From Mesotaenium endlicherianum (lineage: Eukaryota; Streptophyta; Zygnematophyceae; Zygnematales; Mesotaeniaceae): 64,000 nt of DNA. The translations under genes were made by a program, and so were the position numbers. The DNA is taken from the NCBI GenBank assembly GCA_009602735.1, contig WELA01006070.1:222116-286115 (forward strand), written 5' to 3'. Below, piece after piece: positions 31,681 through 43,194 of this stretch (its first letter is position 1; every line of letters starts with the position of its first letter). The notes under the pieces were generated by a model, which had not been told where the DNA came from, did no database searches, and saw only the letters and a program-made list of their open reading frames with translations.

Positions 31681-34371
31681 TTACTTCTCCAAAGCAGGAA
31701 TCTCTGCCAAAACAAATATACAAAAGCCAAAATTAATGGTTTAATTACGAGGACTCTACCAGCACGCATCATCGTTGATGAGAGTTGCCCAATTGTTTGA
31801 AGCGATGCAAAGGAAGACAGCGCAAAGCCTTGTACCTATTGCATGACGACTTGGTAGAAGACATACAACAACTAACGCATCAAATAATGATGCAGCAAAA
31901 AGGAACAACAGCATATTGTACACATACCATCATCTTCGTCCTCATCCTCGTCACCCATGTCTCCCATGGCCCCCATATCGCCCATGCCGCCCAAACCGCC
32001 CAAACCGCCCATGCCGCCCATGCCACCCATCATACCTTCCAAGCCGCCCATACCACCCATGCCCCCCATGCCCTGAACAGCAAAGAACGACTGTTATTAA
32101 CATGCAGTACTTGAGCACACAAAGGTACTTGTACAGGGGCTACACCGAACTGCCTAAGAAGGCAAGAACACCAACCCGGGAGCAAATCAATGTACACCAC
32201 CACCAAGATGCCTTAATTTGAAGCCTGCAGATCAGTAGGATGCGAAAACTCACCCCAAAGTCACCCATTGAACTCATGTTGAAGTTATCCACTGCACAAA
32301 AACATTTCAGGACTGAGGTTTAGAACCTGACAATCGTCTCTTGCTTTTTAGCACTAGATTTTATTCTTCCCCTGGGGCTCTCTAGATGCCTACCCGAAGA
32401 ACATATCAAAAGCAGAAAAGAAATGACATTGTTTTCTCCCCTGCAAAGAAAACTGTCTACTTTCTTACTCCAAATCTTTTCCAGGGGGCTAAGCTTTTAA
32501 ATCATACCCCCCAAATATGTACTTCCTTTTCCCAGACACCGAGCAGATCCCAACCCGCCGCCCCCACTTCTTATTCCCGCCACCCCAAAATCTAGATTTG
32601 AAAAGGCCATATGATATAATATTTTGCCCATACAATTTAGATTCATTGAAATTAAAAAGGAAATCTATAGCCTTAGAGAACATACGACAGGCATTTCAGG
32701 AGCCACAACCGCCATGCTGGGAGCTTACGGACTTCATGTACACAGTAGCATATTGTTACGCAGGTGTCTGTGACTACAAACCTAAGAGTGGTCACCTCCT
32801 GCTCAGTGCTACCACACTGGCAGCACCCTCAGACTGCTCTTGCAATTTTTTTTTCTGAGAGAGAATAAAAGCCTAATACCTACATATACGGCAGTAAGAC
32901 AGCTGGACTGGAGAAAGAAGACATACATGCAAACATGTCAATCTATGTAAACCTTGTTCGAACAACCTCATGGCTAATATATATACCACACGATTGATAT
33001 TATATTGCAGTACCCACTAACCAGCAGGTCCAGGATTCAGTTCGGATGCAACTTACTAGATTTTCCCTCACATAAGGACAGTAGGAATCAGGCTAACTTA
33101 ACAAGATGAGGGCGTCAATAACCATCATCCCGTGCAAGCTGAACAGACAGTAACTCTCCAGTAATTCTCATAACTTAAAGAGGAGATGAGAGACGAGACA
33201 TACTTCCAGCAGGCTTTTCGTCCTCCTCATCCTCGTCAACCCATCTATTCCAGTCAACCTTGACATATGGAGGAGTTTTCCCCTCCGCTTTCAATAATCT
33301 TTTCCACCAACCAGTCTCTTGCTTTTGCAACACACAAAATGTGTGCCTGAGACCAATGTGAAACTTGCTTTTCTGCGACAAGATAATAAACGTTTTGCAG
33401 TGAGAATAAAAGAAGAGCTTGAGTAAGCAAGTATCTTTGTTACACAATCTCCACAACTTCATATATCTTGCCTTTCACATGTAGAACGTTGACATCACTA
33501 CCTATGTTCCTAAGATATAACCGCCATACGTCGTGCCGCTCAGACTCCACACCCGGTTATTGCAATAAAAAAGCTCAATCCACTGCATAATTACAACCTC
33601 AATCGTTTCATCTAAGGTGTTTTGCAATGTATTTATCTGCTTGCATATCGAGACTTGCACGCCAAGGCCTAGTTCTCCAACATCGTTTGGGGCCTGCTTC
33701 CTCATGCCTTAGCATTAGCGACGTCCTTGCATACAACTCATATGCAGTCAATAACAGCTGGGTTGCTGAAGAAAGATGTGCTTGTTTTCGAACAGGCACA
33801 CATACAAAATATTATGCTGCGCCAAGATAGAGAAAGTAGTCGATGCAGGACTCGTAAACCTTCAAGACGGGAGAATTGGTAGTGGAGAAACGATTCAAAT
33901 AAAAGTAGCTGATGCAAGACTTACTGGACCTTGAAATGGGAGGGTCATAGGAGAATCATTCAAGAGGGACAGGGAACCTTCTAGTGTACCTCTACATCAA
34001 CAGGTCCAAACAGTTCCAACTCAGCTTCATAACTCTGATTATCACTTCCCACTGCAGCTGAGTAAGTGAACTTTCCCTCGGGGGTCACAGACACTTTCGG
34101 GTCCTTCGCGTCCGGAAGTTCTACAGTCAAACATACACTTTCAGACCGTTGAGCCCAAACGATCTCTGGATGACGACTGCAATCAATCAAATATGAAATA
34201 AATTAGCTACGGGCTCCTGAATCCGATGCATTCGGCATATAACATCTTCACGCAACCAAAGAGACAATACATATACACATCAAATTTTATATCTAGCATA
34301 AGTATCTCTTGCAGGAGTTTGGAGACATTTGCCATTGACAATCTCCAAAAGAAATTAATTCCATACCTCAT
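31681..34371 (-). CDS. p23 co-chaperone (CS domain)
   Basis: The p23 family binds the ATP-bound N-terminal part of HSP90 and slows its cycle in cytosol and nucleus. Six coding exons are inferred on the minus strand: 34371-34367 (ATGAG), 34176-33990, 33372-33204, 32291-32254, 32072-31928 and 31703-31681. All introns are GT-AG and phase is kept (188 aa). Residues 2-110 are the CS domain: SRHPEIVWAQRS, LTVELPDAKD, then GLRHTFCVLQKQETGWWKRL and VKVDWNRWVDEDE, matching the family's conserved W and VDW...W pattern. The tail is Gly-Met repeats (GMGGMGGMGG...) typical of plant p23, then an acidic end DDEIPALEK. The first exon holds only five coding bases. It is divergent with SmF, 777 bp apart. Confidence 0.92.
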
Positions 34372-35148
34372 TATGTCAAACTAAGAATTGACAAAGGTTC
34401 ACAGCTACCTCACAAAGAGCACGAAAGCGCCCAACAGTGAAGTGAAAAGCGGGCTACGGCACAATAAGAGTGTGATCGAAGTTAAAATATCACTCTCAAT
34501 GCATCCCTCTTGATCAGCAGTGGAGGTTCAATTGCATGGCAAAAGAAGCACCAAATTTGGAAATGATAGCCCTTGGTGCACACGGACTGTCCAAGCATGT
34601 GAATGTAGAAGCTTCGAAAAATATCGGAAGCATGCAGTTAACCCCGCCTAAAACCTCCGCATAACCGCCAAAGCTGCTGGCCCATTCTCGCTTTATTCCG
34701 GGCTAAGTTGGGTTTTCTTCGACACACTTTGATGTGCTTAATTTCATGCAGAGTTTCAGTGCCTGTCCAAGTCTGTCAGTTATTACTGGTTATAAAAATC
34801 AAACTGCTATTAATGGTCAATGTAGCCGTACGTCGCAGAATTATTAAGAAGTCGTGGTCAACGTCACTAGTGTTTGACGACTCGCGAAGAGAACATGAAG
34901 GTCCACTGAGGTTTCTCCGTATTTCTATTAGCTGTGTACAGTTCTCTACTCTGCAAACAAAAACCTCGTTCTTTGGCTCCCGGACTATCGATATTGATGT
35001 TAAGAGCTGGAAACCACTACATTTCTCCCACGCCTGTAAGCTGAGGCCCTAGTCGTGGGCATTTACTCGATTCTAAATAAGCAAGAGTTTAGAAAGTCAT
35101 TGTGTTTCTCGCCCTGGGTGATACGTAGACTTGACAAATTTGTGCTTC
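34372..35148. promoter_or_regulatory. Shared upstream region of p23 and SmF
   Basis: 777 bp lie between two divergent start codons and must hold both 5' UTRs and promoters. I see no clear TATA box at either side and no ORF of note. A bidirectional promoter is likely from the layout only. Confidence 0.5.
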
Positions 35149-36771
35149 ATGGCGGTAAGTTTTGAAGCAAGTTAAGTTGGTCCAAGAAATCCTCTAGGAT
35201 AAGCCTATCATTTTATTTGTAACATAGGCGAACATTTATTGGTATCTGAAATGTTACATGACTCTGGGTAGTGGTTCATGTGTTTCCTTCGTTATTAAGT
35301 TTTTCACCATTTGCCACACCACATTGTAGATTGATGTTTGGGCTCATTTTGCAAGTTTATGTGGATTGGGTGGCAGACCGTGCCCGTTAATCCAAAGCCG
35401 TTCCTCAATGATTTAACAGGCAAACCTGTCATAGTTAAACTGAAGTGGGGAATGGAATACAAAGGTAATTAGGGCCTTACCTGCTACACCTGACTCGAGT
35501 TGCTCGAATTGCATGCGTGGGATCTAGTGTAGAAATCCGGCTTGTCCTTGATAACATTTTTCTTGCTTTTTTCTTGAACGTTTTGAAAACCAACAAATAT
35601 CAGCTGGTCCGGCAGGTGATTTGTGCACGCTCTCTATGGATATTAGAAAACGAAGTAAGCGAGGCTGCACTCGGAAGTGCCCCACCTAGAATCATAAACC
35701 CTTTCCATCCTTTGATATGTGCGTGCAGGTTATCTTGTTTCTGTTGATTCGTATATGAACCTACAGGTAGGACATGACCCCCACTTCATCGTGACTATTC
35801 TGTCCTCAATTTGACTGTCAAAGCGTTCGCGTTAGCTTCGTGTTAGCGTCCGTGTTAGCTTCCTGAGGGCAGAAAGGTCTTGGTTAGCAACTTCTCCAAG
35901 TTGCACATACCTGCAGGTTGAAGCCTCTATGATGGACTTACTAGGTCACATACCTGAACGCCCTACGTGTGCCCATTGTCGTTCTTTATGGTGCTTAGTA
36001 ACTCTTTAGGTCTTGATGGCATTTCATGAGACATGTTGATAGTTAAGGCATTTCTAAGATACGGAATTCCGGTGATAGTAACGAGGTAGAGTCAAATAGA
36101 CCACACGAGAGGTCAGTACCTCCATTGGTTTCTTTAGAAGCTGACGGTCTGTGCCTGCCTGGTAGTGGCCCGCAAGGACTTGCCTAATGGTTTTTTTTTC
36201 CCATCGGTGGCACCGTCGGTCTAAAGCTCGACTGCTCCGTGACTGTGTTGTTGTGACACTCCGGGTAAATCTATTAGAGGTAGCTTCTCATTCTTTCTCT
36301 AAAGTCTAAAGTCAACTAACCCCGAGTATTGGTCGTGGATCGAGGCGCAGCTTGCTAGCACAGAGGAATTTATTGACGGGCAATTCACAGGCAACCTAGG
36401 TGAAGTCTTGATACGGTATGGACCTACGGACACTACGCCGAGAGCTTTATCTGCATTCCCTCAAGTCGTCGTGTTTCGCTGAGTTCTGCGCCTCCTCTCA
36501 CAATAGGGGGGACATGGCCTGGTTGTAGCATCCTGTGAGCGTCATCTTAAGTACCAACTCTTGATGTCAAAAAACAGGTGCTTCATGATTTGCTATAAAG
36601 AGGAAACTGTATACTAAGTGATCATGCTGGTGTAACATGATTTGTTCTCTACTTCGATGGCCCTGACTTTCTGTGACTTGTTAAACTCGCTGTGGCTGTA
36701 GGTGTAACAATGTGCTATATATGAGAGGCGTGCCGGAGGATGAAGATATGCCAGAGGAAGATGAAGGTTAA
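35149..36771 (+). CDS. Small nuclear ribonucleoprotein F (SmF)
   Basis: A core Sm ring protein of spliceosomal U1, U2, U4 and U5 snRNPs. Five exons join in phase: 35149-35154 (ATGGCG), 35377-35464, 35729-35766, 36351-36415 and 36702-36771, all GT-AG, giving 88 aa, the usual length. Exon 2 reads [17 protein letters not shown] and [12 protein letters not shown] (Sm1 motif start). Exon 3 is [12 protein letters not shown], exon 4 [19 protein letters not shown], and exon 5 holds Sm2 [10 protein letters not shown] plus the acidic tail [12 protein letters not shown]. The pieces are short and easily missed by ORF scanning. I am sure of the identity; small shifts at exon edges are possible. Confidence 0.93.
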
Positions 36772-38188
36772 ATAAGAGTTGTTTGAACGTGTCTTCTTGT
36801 TCTCACTCTACCTGCACCATTGTCAAATATCCATGCTGATAGTTTACGAAGTCAAGAATAGTTTCTGGCCTCTCATAAGTACCTAGAGTAGCTTCATTTG
36901 ATAAATTTGCAGATGAGGTGCTGGGCCTGGAACACCTTTTTATTGGATGTGCTTATTTGTTCAGATGGTATAGGCAGGTAGCATTACTATCTTACGATAT
37001 TGGGGATGAAAATAAATAAATTAGCCAAGCTGGAACAGGCTTGTGACGGCTGGACCTGCCTGCAGAGCAGTCTGCACAAGATTAGGTGGAGGTACATTTG
37101 CTGAAAAGTGCTTGTACAGCAATTATTGTTTCTGGCATATCTGGCTTCGTGGCATACTGTGCAAGTACTGTGCAAAAGTCCTAAATAGTGAAGCTGGCAC
37201 AAACAAGAACAGAGAAATGGTGGTCAAACGCAGATGGAATTCAGTTTTGAGAGTGCATCAATCCCTTCATTCCATTCCGCAAAGGGCCTAGTTTGTGGTT
37301 TTCAGTAAGGCGCCCTTCACATGACTCTTGCGAGGGGCCTTCATTCGTGTGACCCTTGTCCCGTATGTACGTTTGTAGACTTGCCGTTCTTGTGAAGTAT
37401 GTACGCGTGCGTCCAACCTGAAGCGACAGGTAAGCATTTGATTTTGACTATACTTGTGCCTCCCACGGCCCGCCCTTTGCCAACCGCCATGAACTTTCTC
37501 GTTTCACAAAGAAGGCCTCTTTCTCGAGGCGGATCCTCTTCGGTGAGACAGTGCAGCCTTGGGCCTTTTTGTGAGCGGCCGTGGTGAGGCTTTGCATCGC
37601 GTGGCCCGTGAGGTAGCTTGTGTCGGGGGTGAGGGAGAGAGCGCTCTCAAATCTAGGTGGGGTCGTTGGGTGAGGAGGGTTGGAGCGGAGGCTGGTGGGC
37701 AGCCATGGCCGCCTGCATGTTGACAGGGCGTGAGGAACAGAAGGTGGGAGAGGAAGGGAGGGTGACCTGGCATGGCCGCCTGCTGCTGCTGGGAGGGCAT
37801 GAGGGATGGCAGAAAAGGGAGGAAGATGGTTGCGTCGATGGGTCATTGAGTTCTCCGACGTGTAGTATGTCATTGTTGTTGAATTTAACTTTGTGAAAAG
37901 AAGTTTGTCGGTCCCCACACAAATCACAACTATCAATTATGAGAGCCAGTAAAGGGTGACGAAGTGAATCAATATGTGCAGCTTGGAAGTGACATGAGGT
38001 TTTCATTCCCAGAATGGCATACGAGAAAAAGAAGCAGAATCTGCTTTGGCACATTCACAGTAAGTACACAGTATGCACCGTTATACGAGTGCATATGATG
38101 AACTTTTCAGAGTAGGATGCTACCTGGAAATGCTACCTGACAATGGATGCCTACAATTTACATGCCCGTTTCACTGAACAGAACCTTC
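36772..38188. other. No gene seen between SmF and CCDC47
   Basis: This 1.4 kb stretch has several short overlapping open frames on both strands at 37450-37900, none with a recognisable domain or supported splice pattern. It contains the 3' ends of the two convergent genes. Confidence 0.5.
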
Positions 38189-40627
38189 TCATGCTTTCAA
38201 CTTAGGGGCCATCTTTTTCATTTGCTTCTGGCGCTCTTTTGCTCTAAGCTTTGACAAAGCCTCAGGGTTGAGCCTGGACTGCAGCAGTTTGCGTTCCTCC
38301 ATCTTCTTCTTTCTCTTCTCCTCCGCCCTCCTCTGCAGAGCATCGTTGCGGTCCCTGTCCTCGTCGCTCTCCTTCTGGGCCAGCTCAGCTCTCTTGGAGC
38401 GCGCAACCTCAGCTTTGGAGCGCGCCTGTTCAAGCATGCAACAGCAACCTGGCATCATTAGCATGGGCACAAATGGCAAAACTACCCAAAACTTCTGCTC
38501 CACATACTGCAGTGCACAGAGTGCAGGATGAGCGTACTCTGACAGCATATCAACAACCTCCACCCCAAGCAAAGACAAAAAGCCCAAACCATTTGACGAC
38601 TAAAATAAAACAGCAAGTTGGTAGTAGTAGCTCCAGAGAGCATCCAGAAAAAGGGCCCCCCATTGCTCAGAAGCCCATGAACTTGAGGTGAGAACCAATC
38701 ACAAAAGAGAACATGCATGCAAAACCCCTACTTTCTACTCACACAAGCCTAACTCCCAGAACAGCTAACATTGTGAGGTGGCAAAACATCACATTGGACA
38801 AAGCACTACCTATCAAAAACAGTTTTAGAATAACAACACCCAACAGCTCAAGGTCACTGCTCGTGTCACTAAGGAGATACTTCAAATGGCAGCTCGGTCA
38901 AGGCTTTGTGTAAAGTACCAGAGAGCCAAGCTTGTATCGGCCGACAGCATCGATGAAGTAGGGGATGATGGCCATCAGACGGCTGAGCTCTGTCATCTTC
39001 TCAGGGGCTGGCAAGTAGAACTTGAAACGCAACACCTTTCTGTTGGTCCCTTCGTTCTGATCAGTGAAATGGATGCTATGAAAGTAACTAGCTCCATACT
39101 TGTCAAATACTTTCTCTGCAAAAAGCTGCAGAAAGAAACCACAAGCTCAAAGTTCACATCAGACACTTGATGGTAAGTAATACTCTCTAGAAAACGCCTC
39201 AGGAGCCTTAAGTACACAGACACACCATATTGTAAGCCTTCAAAGGCAGAAGCACCTTTTATTCTTAGCCAAAACCCTCCCCAATATGGAGCCCTTGTTG
39301 TTGGTTTCAGTTGGACATGGTGTGACAACTGAGCTAAGCTCAGTTGTCTCGACAAGCAGGATGCTGCTCACATCAGGTTCTATACACCCAGGACAAAGAC
39401 TATGAGGTTTCTAACGCATATAAGCCTAACTTAATAGAGTCACACTAGATTGAGTACTAGACTAACCAGTAAAACATAGTGCAGAACCAATATTGATGTC
39501 TGACCTAGCTGATACCAACCCCCAATCAACTTCCAATTTTACCAGGGTCCAGACTGCACAATGTCGAGTAGCAGATAAGTGGAGGTCAGCAGATTGTGTC
39601 AAGGTAAGGCTTTGTTTACCTGGTCAATGACAACATCTGACAAGAGATCATTGGCTGCTTCTCTATTGTCACCAATAACAGCCAGCTCATCTGAGTTCCA
39701 CTTTCGACGCAAAGAAAAATCCAGAATGCTGGCCAGATCCTTCAAATCTTTCTGCTCCTTGTGAAAAGCTTTTGCAGACTTGCGTTTAGTGACAGCAAAC
39801 ACAAAGGGATCCATGCCCTCGTCATTCATGTACACATCAATGGTTATCATATCTCGAGTTGGTCGGACCAAATACCACAACCGCGATAAAAGGTCATGTC
39901 GATACTTTAGTTCTAGAGTTGCTAGCAACCCCTCACAGTAGCGACGACCACTGGCGTAGAACTTCATGATGGTCTGCCCTTCTTTCATGAGCAAAGGCTC
40001 GTCAGCGCCCTCACTAGATCCTATTTGAGCAAAGTTCCTTTCGATTATGCTACCCTCTCCAACAAACTGTCCAGCCCATGACAACGCTATTTTCTCATTC
40101 GCCCTCCTTCCAAAATAGTAGTTAATTGCGTAAATCACAAGGGCGACCAAAAAGGCACCCTCAAGTAAAAACTCCTCAGGCTTTGAAGGTCGCTTAGGTG
40201 GACCGCGTCGGATTCTTGGCCGCGGTTTAGGTGCTTCAGTGCTACCAGAGAGTGGGGGAGCTGGTGCAGCTGGAATGCCAGAGGGGACGCCTTCGAACTC
40301 ATCCTCATCCCAGCTGGATTCCAAACGCCTAGCAACCTCAGGTTTCTCTACTGGCTTCGATACTTCTACTCTTTCACCAGAAGGTGGACCACGGTCAGTT
40401 TGGAATCCAGAGCGTATATTGACAGCAGGAGGCACCACAATATGCGGCTCTTCGTCCTCTTCTATTTCATCTGAATCATCTCCGAAACCTTCCAGTTCAG
40501 CAGCAGAAACAACACCATATCCACTACCCCGGGCAATTTCTTGGCCTATCAGTGCGACACAAGAGATCACAGCGAGCCACCACCAAAGCCTATCAAGTCG
40601 CAGGAAGACAAGGCTATACTTCGCCAT
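38189..40627 (-). CDS. CCDC47 / PAT complex subunit (DUF1682)
   Basis: An ER membrane protein that works with Asterix in the PAT complex at the translocon to help fold multi-pass membrane proteins. Three exons in phase: 40627-39620, 39125-38919 and 38425-38189, total 483 aa, equal to the length I recall for the human protein. It has an N-terminal hydrophobic segment (WWWLAVISCVALIG), an acidic lumen-like stretch (DDSDEIEEDEEP), a second hydrophobic segment (FLLEGAFLVALVIYAINYYF at about 180), a conserved cytosolic domain (FYASGRRYCEGLLATLELK, RPTRDMITIDVYMND) and a charged coiled-coil C-terminus ending RQKQMKKMAPKLKA. It is transcribed in the same direction as the ATP synthase gene upstream of it. 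Confidence 0.92.
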
Positions 40628-41478
40628 GCTTAGGAACCGCGAAGAGGCCTACTACCTCGACCTTTCCTAAAGAGAACTCGGGTGTTTCAATCAAAGTAGG
40701 ATAGGCAATCTGCACTTGGTTGTAACTTGTAGATCTGGTTATTCCTCCCTTGCTCCCTTTGTGGCTGAATCTGGCGCACGGGTAAAAAGAGGTGTGTGTC
40801 AGGACCTCGTACGCTGGTCGTACCGCTGCATCGCGGATTCGCAGTTGCGAGAATGTCGGATGTCCCAGATGATAAATACTGATAAATACTGAACTCTTGA
40901 TTCATGTCCGAACGTAAACCGACCTAAGAAAATACCAAAGCCAGTTTCATATGCTCCCATCAGGACATCCACAGAGCATTGCAATAATGTCATCACCGAG
41001 CTCCTAGAGCTTGATGGAAGCTAGCAGATACACATCTTGAGAAGAACAAGGAAGAAGAAGGGCGTGTTGGGACTTCGTGCCTTGGAAGTCTTCAACTAAC
41101 TGACCTAAGGTTCAAAACACTTGCAGCATGCCCGACCACATATTATTTGGCCGTAATGTGCATAACAATACGATCCTAACATAGGTCAACTCTTTATTTT
41201 ATTTTATTAAAGACAGGATCAACCATTCAACAGGGAAGAGCATGAAACAGGAAAAAGTCCTCTTCAGCGATCTTGCAAGCTATGAGTGTACATCCACTTC
41301 AAGCAAGTGCTTAATTAAGCACAGTACATCATGCATTGAAGATGTGGAAATGGGTACAGCTATACCCATCTACAGTGCCAGAAGGAGTAAGCCTTATCTT
41401 GAATGTACAATTGTTCCTTGCACTGACAAACATAAAATGGCAGGAAGGTTCCTAGCACCAACCAGTAATTTCCACATT
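40628..41478. other. Intergenic, no gene seen
   Basis: 850 bp between the ATP synthase delta stop and the CCDC47 start, which must hold the CCDC47 promoter and the 3' UTR of the upstream gene. A T-rich tttattttattttatt lies near 41194-41208. No coding pattern. Confidence 0.5.
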
Positions 41479-42671
41479 TTACAAACCAAGGGCACTGCTA
41501 AGGGCACTGTGTACCTCAACTCCAATCTGTGCTTCTGCCTTTTCCAGATCTGTTGATGCAGTTGAAAGCTTTGACGTGAATGTGGCCAAACCCTTTCTCA
41601 CTTCTTCAGGGTCAATCCTATCTAGAGGAACTGCTTCACATGCTACAACGTCGAGAACCGAGTTTGCATGAACGAATGCGAAACCACTGCTCACAAAATA
41701 CTTTGTCTCACTTCCGCTGTCCAATATGGATAACAAACCGGGCTTGAGCTCAGCCACAGTAGGAACATGGCCAGGTAGTACTCCCATCTGGCCCGCAGTG
41801 GCTGGTACCACAACACTGTCCACCTGGTCAAACACAAAACATTTTCCCATTTGAGCAATGCTTTCTGTTGCTGCTTGCCCACCAGCACCTCCACGTGATT
41901 TAAGCAGGGACTGCATCAAATGCACAACAAAAGCTGGGTACATAACATATGAAATTGCCTGACCAAATATGCTCTAGCTACCATCGCAGGTTCAGGCCAG
42001 AAGAGATTGCCAGCAGCATAATGACATGCAACATAGGAAGCACATTTATCATGAAAATAAAATTAACCCTAACAGTTCTGTTTGCGCGTAGCTCGGCCAA
42101 GAGGGCAAAATCAACAACAAATATGACTAACCCATAACATTGTTCAGCTATCACATTTCAGAACAACAACCTAAAACAAGTTGCCCCACCTGTAATCTGT
42201 GGCATGGCTTGTTCTGTCAGCATACAAAACACGACTGCAGCTATATGCGACAAGATACAAAGCCTTTAAGGACACCATCATTGCTTTTGAACCCGTTAAA
42301 TGCCTCTTTTCACTGAGAACTTAGCCCAGAATGGAATAATCGGCAGAATGTAAGCAGTATTCTGACCAACGTGCATGTGGATCGGATGTTCAAGTATGAA
42401 TAATGCTTGGGTAGCTCACCTGCTTGTTTAAAAACGGCACCTCATGTGGCAATACAAAGTTGACGGTAACTTTCTCAGGAATTGTAGACGGGACCTCAGG
42501 TCGCTCCTTCAAAAATGTTACAGGGGTTGATGGCGCCTCCAGATTAGGTGCAACTTTCTTGAAGTTCTCCTTCAAAGCTTCCGGCACATCTGCAAAGCAC
42601 CGGGTTTGGACAAAGCTTTCATGAAATCTGACGGAACGCTGAATCAGCGACCTTGCACTGCGACTGAGCAT
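41479..42671 (-). CDS. Mitochondrial F1 ATP synthase delta subunit (bacterial epsilon type)
   Basis: Part of the central stalk of F1, coupling rotation to ATP synthesis in the matrix. Two exons: 42671-42420 (84 codons) and 41823-41479 (114 aa plus stop), one 596-bp GT-AG intron, 198 aa. The N-terminus [16 protein letters not shown] is basic and Ser/Arg-rich, as expected of a mitochondrial presequence. The beta-sandwich domain shows [30 protein letters not shown] and [11 protein letters not shown], then [15 protein letters not shown]. The C-terminal helices end [20 protein letters not shown], very close to plant delta subunits. Divergent from the RRM gene, 523 bp apart. Confidence 0.95.
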
Positions 42672-43194
42672 TATTGCTACTGTGTTCCGTCAATGGTACC
42701 AAAGAACTATGTCACTAGGGATGACTCTGCCCGGAAGCTATCACCACTCTCTCGGCAAGTTATACCATGTCTATGGCGTAACGAGGAATAAAAACATCGG
42801 AGGGGAAGCTTGGGGAGAAACGCCCACACTTCGCAGGGAAGGAAAGAACGGGCTTTGCGAAGACAAATGAAAAACGTCGATCGCCATTCCAGGCGGGCCA
42901 TTTCCATAGCGTTATCTTTAATCAGTTACAAATAAATCGCCTCAAAACTCGCTTACACCCACTTATTACAACATTGATCAACCGGCGTTCCTGCTCTGTG
43001 CTGCCCACCATACGACTCACGGCTGCAATTCCGGACTCGCATATCGCATGTGTTCATCTCGAGTAACCGGAACGCGACCACATGTAGGTAGAGGTCATGT
43101 GATGTAATGGTTGTCTTACGTTTAGGCTGTAGTATAGAGGTGTAGAGAGTAGGTGTCGTCAGGATAGGCGATTCCTATTTTGTTACCCATCATC
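42672..43194. promoter_or_regulatory. Shared upstream region of ATP synthase delta and the RRM gene
   Basis: 523 bp between divergent start codons. It holds short overlapping ORFs without known domains and no clear TATA box. A bidirectional promoter is inferred from layout. Confidence 0.45.
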
